NCBI GenBank assembly: GCA_032173965.1
Contig: JAVUNC010000025.1
Span: 15,204,001 to 15,268,000, forward strand
Direction: 5' to 3'
Length of the DNA: 64,000 nt
From: Sitta carolinensis
Taxonomy: Eukaryota > Chordata > Aves > Passeriformes > Sittidae
The translations under genes and the position numbers were made by a program. This document shows positions 43,801 to 55,900 of the stretch, piece after piece (within the stretch, counting starts at the first letter, position 1; the number at the start of each line of letters is the position of its first letter). The notes below the pieces were generated by a model that saw nothing but the letters and a program-made list of their open reading frames with translations, had not been told where the DNA came from and searched no databases.

Positions 43801-46800
43801 CAAAAACCTTAAGAGCAACTTCTGTGGAAATCAGCTGTTAAATTCAGCAGACCTTTTTCTAGAGAGGGTAACTATTAAGCTCTCTTCAAAATGCTTTAAT
43901 GCTTCTCTCCAGCTCCAATTTTTCATCAACTACATTTTCAGTTTCTTCTCCCTAATACATGCCTGTACAGTTAGGGTTGAGCTGAAGCCCAACAAACTAA
44001 ATGGGAAGAGATGCATCCCAGGGAGCAAAGGCAGTGAATACAATCTGCCAGAGAGACTGGAGAAGTCCATGAGCTGGAGGTTTGAGTATTTGGGAGATTT
44101 GGGTAAAATCTTTTTTTGCTACAAGGCATCCTGTGTGTCTTTGATGAAACACTTAAGGCTGGATTCAGCTAAATAAAGGCAAGCATTTATAGCACAAGAG
44201 ACAATATTTTGAGCTAGGTTTACTTTGCAGTCTATAGAGAGAAGCAGAGAATTCAGGATTAAAAAGAGATCAGATCCTTAAAAGAAATCACAGCCTAGAA
44301 AGTGCACATTTCTGTCTGAGGACTATGAAGAAAGCCTAAGATAGCTTGCTGAGTTGTTTTTGTGTGGTTAGGCACTACACACTGGAAAGATACCAAATGT
44401 TCAGATACTATATGGGGCTTGAAAAAGAAGGAAGACAGAAAAAAAGGTCTATATGTTAAGGATACTATTCAAGAAATAGAAATACTTGCTAAATTACTCC
44501 AATTCTCTTATTGCTGTACTCAACTGCTTCACAGTCTAGGGAAAAAAAAAAAGGTGCCTGATGTTTTACTAGTGCATTTGAGTGTGAAATAAAAACTGCA
44601 GCTGCACTAGGAAGATAAACTGCTTAAGCAAAACATATTTTGGACCATTTCCTCACTGTTTCGAGATCCAAATAAAACATTGCCCACCACAGCAGTGTAA
44701 ATGGCACCACAACACAGTAAGTAGAAAATACAAAGCCCTGGGACATTTGCATGGTGATTTAAAAGCACTGAATCATCTTTAATATGCATACTAAAGGAAA
44801 AATACCGGGTTTCATCTTGAAATGTGAGGCAGGGTCGACAAAAGGCTGTAATAAGAGATAATCCCATTACTGAAATGTTGGATTAGTCAGTTTAGGAAAT
44901 ATATTCTGTCTGCTGTTCACACATCACTTGTAGGGTCTGGTGATTATCATTTTGTCTCCAAGAAGAACACTGACCTGCTTGCACATTTTGAGTCCTCCCA
45001 TTAATTAAAACAAGGGTCCACTAAGGGTTCAACCAGCTTGTACTTCACAAACTGGACTCCTGCTGGTGTTGTGCTAGGGAAAAACATCTTGTGATGGGGT
45101 TCATTATCTCAGTGGCATTTTACAGGCAGAGTATTAATTGGGAAATGGACTAATGTGAGGTCACTATGGAATCAAAGCAAATACAAATTGGTTTTAATGC
45201 TACTGATCACAACATAGAGCATCAGGGAAGGCATGGGAAGAGGCTGAAGCAGCTGAATGAGGTGAGACAAGCTGGCAAAAAGGAAATTCTAAGAGATGAG
45301 GTGACAAATTTAGCAACAGGGACAGAGGAACAAGGTTTGGAGGGCAGAGGGAAAAAGAGGTGTCAAAAAGGACACAAGACAAAGGCAATTGGCTTATGCC
45401 TGTGCCAACAGAGAATTAAATCAGGAGAAGAACTGCAGTATCAAATGACAACATCTGGAAATTCCTTCCCTGAAAGGGCAGAAAAACATCAGAACAGATG
45501 CCATCTTAATGTGTTACTAACTCGTATCTTACCACCCTTCAACCACCTCTTCTTTGTATTGTCCTATTTGATATTACATTCTTTTGTTGTGTTTTTTTCA
45601 AGAACCCACAGTGATCTCCACATGGCTGGAAATACAATGACTCCTATTAATGAACGGTGACCATTACAAGATGTATAACAGATATTCAGAATCCACCTCA
45701 CAAATATAAATTCCAGCTCTTAAAAACCCCTCCCTTCATAATAGGCATAATTAATTACCAGCAACATAAATAGATGTTGGAGAACTAACTGTTCTTGTAA
45801 TAGTTTTGCAGGATCAGGCCCTCAAAACAGAAGACACAGATGGTGAACACAAGATGCACACTGAGTGAAAACAATTCTCCTTTTCCCCAGTGGCAAAATG
45901 CCAGTTAGTTAGTGTGCTAATGACGGTACAAAAGGAAGAGCTGTCATGCATATGTGCCAAATTTACTCATAGAAAAAGTGATTTTGGCATCAATATCTGT
46001 TGCAGCTAATCAACAGCATGAGGTAAGTGGGGCAACAAATTTTAATCAGCTAGCACTGTCATCTCCTTTATAAACAGGGAGAGTTTCTAAATTTGTTTTG
46101 GGTAAGTTTGAAGCAGTAAAAGAAGATGGAAACATCCTGTTAACAAAATACTGGCTCGACCATCAAAGGACGTCCTACAGACTTTAAAGCACCATCAAAA
46201 CACATAAATAGCATCACTCCATGAAGGAAAGTCAGGGATGAAGAGCAGATTCATCACTTGGCTATTAAAATCAGTTTGAGAAATAGCAAATTGTTGGAGC
46301 CTAATTGTGGATTTCCAACAGTAGGGCTCCACTGTATTGATGAAGAAATAAAATTTTGAGGAATTAAGTCTTTATTTTACTTGTTGCTTGACTAAACAAC
46401 CAGATAATGTTGTGTTATTTCACCTCTTGTAAAAGGGAGCAGAATGAAAATGCAAAATTTTACCAGCTTATTTCCTTCAGAATGCAAATCTTCTCTGAAA
46501 TAATGAAATGCCAACTCCAGAATTTTGGTATTCAGAAGGTGGCACCTTGCTTGGACCATGCATCCCTGAGATGAAAATCTGCAAGGAGGAATTCCTACAG
46601 CTCCTGTCATGCTTTCAACTCAAAACCAGGCAGAAACACCAATTCCTGTTCTGGTTTGGGTTTGCCAATTTGAAATTTCCCACTCAAGAGCAAAGCAGCT
46701 CTTTTAAAGCTCTTTTTTATTTAAGCTTAAAAGTAATAGGATTTTATTAACTATTTAAAAGTAATAGGATTTCATTAACTAACACTAAAAGAGGGGAAAA

Positions 46801-48388
46801 AAAAACCCCAAGAATCAGCTCACTTCTGTGAGCACTTCTCAGTGTGAACAACCTCAGTTATAGAATATAATGCTTTGCAAAGAACAACCATAAAAAATTA
46901 TTAAAAATGGCCTAGGTATTTAAAAAAACTTTTCTTTAAGTGATACAGGTCTGAACACGTTTACTTAAACAACAAGAAAAAACCCAAGCCTATATATTTT
47001 CACAGAAAATTACTAAAAAAATCTAGGTTTTCATCCAGGTTTGAGAGCTCCTTGCAAAGGATGCCAGTAGACATGGCAATCTATACCAAAATCTTTCCAT
47101 AATATAGAGCTGTAAAATATCCAGTTATTCAGAACTAATTCAGCTGAAAGCCAAATGGGAAGCTGCATGGTTCACCTGGTTTATGAAAGGCTCAGGACCT
47201 TCAGTAATCCAGTGTAAAATTATTTGCCAGACAGAACCACTTGCCCATAGAGGGTGAATATAAAACCTTTGTTTAGAAATGCATAAGATAACTGCCTGAG
47301 GAGCAGCCCAGCAGTGCATTAGCCCTGCAATGTCCCCACATCTTGCCTTCTCTCTCTGTGAAAGACAAATTCCCTTGAGAGTTCCATTGTCATTGAAAAA
47401 AACATTTCAACAATCCACATTCAGGATCTACTCCACTGACCACTAATGTCAAAAAGCCCCAAAATCACTTACAGGGAAAGGAGATGAGTTTTGCAATTTG
47501 GAGATGCATCTCTGAAGCAATGAAAAATTGATAGTTTTCTTTTGACTGCCATAGAAATGGCTGCTTTGTAAGTGTCTTTCCTCAGGGAATCCATTGCTAT
47601 AATTTTCCATCGGAAAGTTTTTGTATTACTGCATTGCTAAAGTAACTGTAATGATGACCTAATCTGGGTCATCAAAAACCTAGGATTAATCACATGCCTA
47701 AAACAAACAAACAACAAATTGTCGTATAAATTTACTTGCTGGACTGTCTGCAATTATTTTTTATCAAACCCTACACAGTATTCTTCAAAATGTTAAAACA
47801 CGGGCAGGGAGTTCTACATTTTTCACCTGTAAAAAATAAAATAGTAATTTACATTTCCTTTTGCTTTATGCTGTTATCAACAGCATATGCACTGCAAACA
47901 TCATCCATTGCAGGATGCCAAATATCCTACAGCAACATTAATCTAGCCTCAGAAAACCCTGCAAGTTGGGGAAGTATTAACCTCAGACGCTGTGAGGTTA
48001 AGCTGCTTGCCTATGGTCACACAGTGAATTTGTCAGGACCAGAAACAGAAGCCAAATTTCTTGAATTCCCAGCCCTATCATAAGGCAACACTGATGTAAT
48101 TGCTTAATTTTAATTTCATGGTGTGTACAATTCATGTTCCTAAATCTCCAGAGCTTGTACCAGCAGGTATTAATGCTTTACTTCAGGTTCAGAAGTAGGA
48201 GGTACACTAAAAGCTGATTTTAGGTTAATGGAAATGAGCTGGCCCATCTGGGAGCAGCGAGCTGTTTGGAGCATGCTGGAGCTCACAGACTGTGGGAATG
48301 CTGGGATGCAGCTCTCCATCACCCCCCATCAGAGCCAGCAATGCAGTGCTCAGGCCAGCTTTGCACAGGCTGCTCTGGGACATTTCCA
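40871..48388. other. RPS6KA2 upstream intron, second part
   Basis: Intronic sequence. A short GATGAA run (43196-43214) and a ~28-bp tandem duplication at 46727-46782 (TTAAAAGTAATAGGATTT twice) are the only local structures. The 164-aa plus-strand frame at 45166-45660 has no recognised homology. No exon with RSK similarity was found. Confidence 0.55.
46727..46782. repeat. tandem duplication, ~28-bp unit
   Basis: TTAAAAGTAATAGGATTTTA then TTAACTAT is followed by a second copy with one substitution (ATTTCATTAACTA). This is a recent slippage-type duplication in intron sequence. Confidence 0.88.
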
Positions 48389-48676
48389 TGTTATTGTGGT
48401 GCACAGAGGGAACACAGCAACAAACAGCAGGGTTCAGGAGAGAAGGAGAAAAGAACTCCCCAGTTTATTGCTGACCTCGTATCTCTCAGTTTCTGGACAG
48501 TGATCAGAGACTGGACAGAGAAGTTCCCACCTCTCCATCCCTCTGGTCACTGGAGAAGTCCATCAGGTGAGATCTTTTCACAGAGGAATGCAAACATGAT
48601 CCTTGTTTATCTTACAATTCATGAGAACTGACTCCATCATACCCAAAGAAATCAGAAGGTTGATTTTCAAGGACAG
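48389..48676 (-). repeat. ~280-bp LTR-like repeat, copy 4
   Basis: This copy is homologous to those at 3511, 9751 and 28965, running from TGTTATTGTGG to AAGGACAG. Its flanks are CATTTCCA (48381-48388) and CGTTTCCA (48677-48684), an 8-bp duplication with one mismatch. The minus strand keeps AATAAAC in GGTCAGCAATAAACTGG. It is in the same orientation as the other three copies. Confidence 0.9.
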
Positions 48677-49630
48677 CGTTTCCATACAGCTCCTCTTGTA
48701 GCCTTGAGCCAAGCCCTGCCAGCAGAGCCTGAAATGCCACCAAGAGAGGCCATTCCCATCAGATCCAGCATACCCTCTCTAGGTGGGAGGCTCTCCTGCA
48801 GGCATGGGATATTCCAGCTCCAGAATCCCAAACAGTGGCTCACTAGAACTGTCGGAGTCTGGGACGTGACAACGCACCTGTTCAAAATAAACCAAATGCA
48901 CTGATTGCAACTGACTCACTTTTTACAAGAGTCATTGCACCCAGAAACTCATATATTCTGTGGGTTTTCCCCCAGAACTGATGTGGTTGATAGCCACTGT
49001 GGGAAGCACAGGAGCTCCCTTCCCTGCTCAGGTCTGAACATGAGAGCGCGGAGAAGATTCAGAGCGTGCTCATCCCCACCTGAACAAACTGGGCAGAGCT
49101 ATGGAACAGCTGCCAGGACTGGTGGGACCCTGCTTCACTGGCCTTTCTCCAGGCCAGCAGAACATCCCTTCTGAGCTGTTTGTGGGGTGGGGGCAAGCCC
49201 TGCTCGCAGCACAGAGGCAGAGCCCGATCAAGGAAAGCTAAATGAGCTGTAAAGGGCAAATTCGTACAAGGGGTGCCATCTGGCAACAATATAAGGAAAA
49301 AAACATTAAGTGGGTTACATAAACCAGTGCCCTAAAACCTACATATAAAGGCAGCTAAGGACACTGTCTCACCCAGCCTGAAGTGCCACTGGTGGAGCAC
49401 AGCAAAAAGAACAAAATTAAAGTTACGCAATGCCTCGCATTAGGCTCAAAGTGAATAAAGCCAGGACAGGCACTTTGACAGCAACGTGAACCAAACCAGC
49501 TTGTGCTGCTGGTACAACCCCTGAGCTCCCCCCACTGCCATGGCACACTGGGATGAGTGGGAGATGAGCAGGGGCTGCCTTGGCTGCAGGAGACCCAGGC
49601 TGTGTTTGGCACCCACAGCCCTCTCATCTC
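48677..49630. other. RPS6KA2 upstream intron, third part
   Basis: Intronic, moderately GC-rich sequence before the pentanucleotide array. No gene or mobile element was recognised. Confidence 0.6.
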
Positions 49631-49958
49631 CATCCCATCCCATCCCATCCCATCCCATCCCATCCCATCCCATTCCATCCCATCCCATCCCATCCCATCC
49701 CATCCCATCCCATCCCATCCCATCCCATCCCATCCCATCCCATCATCCATCCCATCCCATCCATTGCTATCCCCATCCCATCCCCATCCCATCCCATCCC
49801 CATTCCCATCCTATCCCCATCCCTAATCCCATCCCATCCCCATCCCCATCCCATCCCCATCCCCAATCCCATCCCATTCCTATCCCCATCCCATCCCATT
49901 CCCATCCCCAATCCCATTCCTATCCCCATCCCTATCCCATCCCCATTCCCTCCCCAGC
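49631..49958. repeat. (CCCAT)n pentanucleotide array
   Basis: About 328 bp of CATCC/CCCAT repeats. The first ~114 bp are nearly perfect, broken by one CATTCC unit. The array then decays into CCCCAT, CCCTAAT and CCTATC variants toward 49958. The minus strand, which is the RPS6KA2 RNA sense, is (GGGAT)n, so many GGG runs are spaced by two bases. Long open frames of His-Pro-Ile-Ser or Gly-Trp-Asp-Met repeats here are artefacts of the array. Confidence 0.97.
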
Positions 49959-52900
49959 CCTCAACAGGCAGGTGCTCCATGGTCCAGCTCACACCACAAT
50001 AAGTCCAACACTCAGAGAATTAAGGTCTGAACTGAAGCAATAGGAAAAAATCAGGCACAAATCTGGTTTCTGTACAGCAGAGCTCCTGAAGAATCAATCC
50101 AACTTCTAATTTTTCCTATGAGTTATATAGTATGCATAAAATAATAAACAAGCAGAGAGCAAAGCATAACACACATCTGAAAGGTACTGTTGTCTAAATT
50201 TTCCTACAAGTATAGTTGCACAATGCTCACAATGCTTTGGCTTTATCTGTTCCAGTTAACCAGTGTCAAACTGATCTATACCCCTAGCAGAATTAAATAT
50301 TTCGGTAACTTCTCAGTAAAGTTACATTTAAATAACACATAAATGCCAATTTTGTATTAGCTTTCACACAGGGAATTGAATTTAAGACCAAAAAATTTTA
50401 AAAAGCTAATTAAAAACTTCTACTGAATTTTAAAAGCTCTGTGCAGCTACTTCAAATGATTGCTTATAAATTCAATAAAACCCTAAAGATTATTCATGTC
50501 TAGCTGCATTATCATCAAGGGCAAAGTAACTTTCTTTTTCATTTTACATAGCAAATGGACTTTTATTATGGTGATAATCACCCCTACACACTGAGTACCC
50601 ATCAGTGTTAGAAGCTGAAAGCTATGAGCAAGTTTTATTTCTCGTTTTTAGAAAATTATAATCTTTTTAGATCGCTCCCTCAGACTTAAGAACTGGGGGC
50701 TATGATTTTCCTAACAATATCTATTAATTCACTACCAAGTGCCCTTAGCATCTTGGAAAGACTCTTTTTATTTAATAATACATGCATACTCAAATACATA
50801 TTGAGTAAGAATTTTTAATTAAAACTGAAATAGAATCTGATAGAAAAGATCCACATTGCTACCTCTGTGGATTATTCATATGGCTACTATCATTTTTAAC
50901 ATGAAATAAAAATTCACCATCGAAAATTTCTACTGCACATTACAAAAATATTTTTACAGAAATGTAAAGATCTATGAGACTTCCCATGTTTTATGAATAA
51001 ATATTTTAATATTTGAATCTGCAATTTTCATCAAGGATCAAATTAAGAGAATGGGAACTCTTTTCCTTTCAGACCTTTCTGACACCTCTTAACCATTTAA
51101 CTGTCCTTGGACTCATTTTTCTACCCACAAATGTTGGCATCAAACCTTCCACAGCAGGCAGCTACCCTTCCCAGAGGAAATTCCTCAAATATCTCAAAAG
51201 TTTGTTCTTAATATTTACTATTGACGTTCCTTACAAGCCCTCACAAATTCTGTGTGACTTTTGAAAGTTGTCAAAACTGAAAGATCACTTGCAAAACAGA
51301 GCAGCCCTCAAGCTCTTCTGCAACTGTGGCAGCCCTTAACACACACGTTGAGAAAGAAGCAAGCAAGCCACTGATGAGAAAATGTTAGCTTGCAGAAGGT
51401 GAAAACATTTGTTTCCCTATTCTTGACCATCTACCCTTTCCTGAGAAGATTACTGAAACATGCCAGATGTCCCTTTTTTTTAATGAGGTTTTCATCTTAC
51501 TCATTTTCTTAAGGTCAAGTATGCAAGTTCTCCCCACATCCAGACTAATATTTTCATTTTTCCATCATGTGCATTGTGTTCTGGAAAAGTGTCAAAATTT
51601 ACTTAATGGGAACTGACACAGAGGATGATTTACTGAGAGGATTAACATTTCACCAGTGAAAAATAAGAAGCACATCAAACACCCACTTTATGGTTAAAAA
51701 AGAAAAAAAAAAAAAAGAGGAAGAAAGGAAATCAAAACTGTCCATTATTAGGGCTGCTGGCAGCTGAGCTGGCTGCTTCTCAGTTTGCTCAGTTTTCTCT
51801 CATTGTTTCCTTTCAGCCCTGTCTGCCTTGCCTTGTTTTCCACTGTCCTGTGGGTTCCTGACAAGTTCCCTGGGTAGGGTCACCTCGTGTCCCCTGGGAG
51901 CACCATGGCTGCTGGCCAGGGATGCTGCTCACTCCGGCAATCTGTGCAGAAAGCAATAACAATGATGGAAAATTCCACTCCATTCAATGCAGCCACTGAC
52001 TGTTCCTCTTCTCTGTTTATATTTGCCTTCTGTCCCCGGGCAAAATCCTGCCCAAACTCCCATTCGGAGTACAGCTGGGAAGAGCAGGAAGGCAGAAATT
52101 CCCTACAAGGAACCTGGCAGCTTGGACAGCTTCTTGCTTATTCCCATCCAATGTCCTGGGCAGCCCCTGTGTGTTTTGTCAGGCCCCAGTCATAGGAATT
52201 TGCCCCCATTATTGTGCTACATTATTTAGTTTGCTTAGGAGTTCCCTGAGAGCTGATAATCTGCCCATCATGGCCAATCTGGAAATGGAAAATGGTCATG
52301 CACATTTTCAAACCAGTCTGTTTATCACATCATGTGTATTGATTATCTTTTGGAAACACTCCAAGAGACATCATTCTGGGAGTCAATCTAAAATAAATAT
52401 GACCTGAATTTATCCAGTACAGGTTGAATGAAGCCTTGTTACGAGGCACCTAGTTGGGTTTTTTCCCTGTAAAAATTGCACTCATTTTAACAATATACAG
52501 CTGCCTATATCTTAGCATCACAACCTCCTGGCAATTATGAATCATTAAACAGGATTTTATGTGTCATGTTTCACAGATGTACATTGATATTTGAAAAAGT
52601 TCAGTTCCCATCCTCCAAGTACTGAAACACCTCTCAAAATCCTAAAATTGTACCACTAAAGTGCCCAGCTCTATGCACTTAACCAACCCCAACCACCTAT
52701 CTACCTGTGACCTGCCAGCAGGACAGACAGATGCTGCCAGGCAGGAATAAACAGATGGCAGGTAGTTGAAGCATCAACAAAAGTATGATTGAAAACACTG
52801 AGAAAGAGAAGATGCAGATCTGCAGAGCTGCTGCCAATAAGGAGCTGTCACTCAGCCTCTGTGGCTGGCAGCAAACCCGCTCTGGAAAACTTTAGCTGGC

Positions 52901-55900
52901 TGAAGCTGTCTTTGAAACCAAGATTCAGATCACTGAGTGTTTGAGAAAGGCTTGTAACCTTTGATTTCCATTTTTGATTTCCACATAAGGGAAAGTGATT
53001 TGTAATTATTGTATAAATTAATTGCTTCTCAGGGTTGATTGCTGCCACTATTTTCTGCTACAACCTGATGAAATCTGGTTCTTCTGTTTAATACTGAAAC
53101 CTATTTACACCTTCCAGAAGCAGAGAGAACATGTTTAATTTTCAACAGTCTACCTCAATGTCTCTTCCTCACTGGAATGAACTATGAATACTATAGGCAG
53201 GTAATTCTTGTGCAAATGAAATTACATTGTACACCTGCTTCATTAATGCTGCTCATGAATGAGGAGGAAACATCAGGCAGAGAAAGGTGGATACTCTCTG
53301 AAAGGGGAAGAGAATACAACTCTGGGATAACAGATTTCTGCAATAAATAATTTATAACGAATTTTTACGAGACATATGTTTCATGGAACATAAAACTAGT
53401 AGCATAAAATACTGTTACCTTCAGGTAACTTGAGATCAAAAATCTGCTCTCAATTTCCTCTTTCCTGCCCTGAGTTCTCACTCCAGGTATAACCCAGTGC
53501 TCTGGACCTCCCTAAAGGGCACCTGAGGAGTGGGGCACTGAGTGTGAGGCATTGTCTTAGAGCTGCTGTGACTTCCCTACAGAAGTGACAAAGATTAAAA
53601 TGCCATGTTTTATCCACTAGACCCAGGCAGCAATACTGTACTGGGGTACAGTACAGGACTTTGCTGGGATGTGAGAAGCTCTGGTGCAGCTGTGTTGGCA
53701 GCTGCAGCTCCATCATCTCTGCCTGCCACTCGTGGCTAGAAAACACTCAAACCCTCTAAAACCCCCTGAAGTTAACAACACACAATTCTCCTTGGCCCAC
53801 GCTGTGCTCCAACCCAGCAAGCAGCAGACTCAGGAGCAGAAAGGTTTGCTTGCAGGTTCCTGAGCTCTAAATGTCATTTTTGGCAAAAATATGAGAGCAT
53901 CACCACTAGAGAAACCACACCCTGCTATTGCAAGAGTGGAAAAGAAGATGTTCCCTGGAAGAGACCCTACACAGATGGGCATGCCCCTACCAGGGAAGTT
54001 TTCCATGAGGATTTCCACTTCCACATTCATTACACACCACGTTATGTCATGCAAAGATACTTTTTGGAGTACCCAGCTCACTACATTAAAAAATGTTGTT
54101 AAATTAAAATGGATCATGCTACTTTTCTCCTCTTCTTCCTCCTCCTGTCCCCCCACACACCATGAATGTATTTTGGAAGAAAAGAATACACCCCCTTCTT
54201 AAGCAGATTATTGGTATTTCACGGGTTATACATGTAGGGAGGAAATAACAACATATAAATTCAGCAAATCTGCAGTGTTCCCTGCCTACCAGAAAAAAAA
54301 AATCCAGGAATTCTAGCAATACAAACACATGGAAAGAGAGTACCCTCATAAGCAGGGACCAAAGTAAAGCAAAGACTGAGACCTGCTGTGAATAATTAAT
54401 GACATTTTTTTGACAGTGACTTATGTTCGAATTCCTAGAGGAAATACTCTACTTAAACTGGTTTATTACAGCTGCATCCTCAGGAAAATCTAAACTCAGT
54501 TTAATGAAGCATTCTGATCGATTTGTGACGCACTTTTCCCCTTAGTTCTTCATGTGCTATTCAAGCTCATACAGCACAGAATTAAGTCAAGAATGGCTAA
54601 AATATTTCATGGGCTAAATTACTATACATTTGCCTAATTAAACAATTACAACCCACTGATGCCTCGGACATTTGCTGAGCAATATCTCTGTTCCACTTTA
54701 GGCTTCAGCACAACTAGAGCAAGCAATAACACGGAAAAATTGCTACAGTTAGATCCTTGGCAGGCACAATGGATGCAGCAAAAAATTGGTTTGTAACTCC
54801 AGAGGAACCAGAGCTTTAAATTAGAGTGGAGAGATTAACAATGCAATTAATGAGAATTATAACTGAAATCCTCTACCCGTGCAGCTTTGGGAAAAGCAAA
54901 CAAAGTAAACAAATCCTAAAGCAAAGCCAAACGTTGGTGCACTCTGCTTCTGATCTGTTATCCACCCCCTTCCCTCCCTGCCAGCCCCCTGTTGAAAAGA
55001 CTGATTTCACACCAGTTCCACACTTGAGAACAAGATTTCCAGGGAGCTTTTCTTTTCCTACTATGCAGGCAACAAGCAATGATAGGATCAGATAAAAGCA
55101 AATAATGAGATTAAATCTCATTAAAACCCACCTCTTGTGCTTCAAAGGCACTTAACTCAATTAGAGGTAAAAGTGAGAGCGGAACATCCACCTGCAAACA
55201 CTGCACAGTGCCAGGAGCAGAGCAGGCCCTGAGCTGCAGAAACTGCATTTCTGGCCACAAAGCAACAGCCACCTCAAATCATAAAAAATTTTTCTGAAAT
55301 GCGTGGATTTTATTCAGTAAGACAACACAATGCCAGACAGGGTAGTTGACATGCCTTGCATTTACAATGTTTTCTACCTTTTAAATATTTTTATAGGTAT
55401 GTTTGCAAAGCTGTAAAAATAATCATGGCAACTTGGCAATATCAGTTTTTTTTCTTTTTGAATAATAAATCGTTGGTTAGCAAAATTCTTAAATTTCTGT
55501 AGAAATAGAGGATGAATAAAACATACTTGAATTTTTTTTGTTTCAAAGTTTCCATTACAAACTTTTTTAGCTAAAATAATTAATCCTCTGATGGACAATG
55601 TTCATCTGATTCTGCAAAGAAAATTCTTTTTTTTTTTTTTTTTTTTTTTTTTAATTAACAATGAATCCTAAAGTGCTCAGTGCCTTCCAGGTCAAATTTA
55701 GCTAGAAAGTGACCCTAATCCTAAATCAGATTTTCTAGCCAGCCTCTATCCTGCCAGCACAGAAAAGCTACAGATGGCAGAACAGAAGAGTGCAACAAGA
55801 CCAAATAGGAACATTCACTTTCAAAGAAAATGTAAAAATAAATTTATCAACAGAATTATAACTAAATTTCCTGTTAGGCAGAAGAAATATAAAATAACAC

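Noticed and set aside
45166..45660. 164-aa plus-strand open frame with charged N-terminal half
   Set aside because: I recognise no homology, there is no promoter or polyadenylation context, and length alone is compatible with chance in a 64-kb window.
49540..50043. Long open frames of repeated Ser-His-Pro-Ile-Pro (plus) and Gly-Trp-Asp-Met (minus)
   Set aside because: They are translations of the CCCAT pentanucleotide array, where all frames stay open because the unit rarely makes stops. There is no start or splice context.
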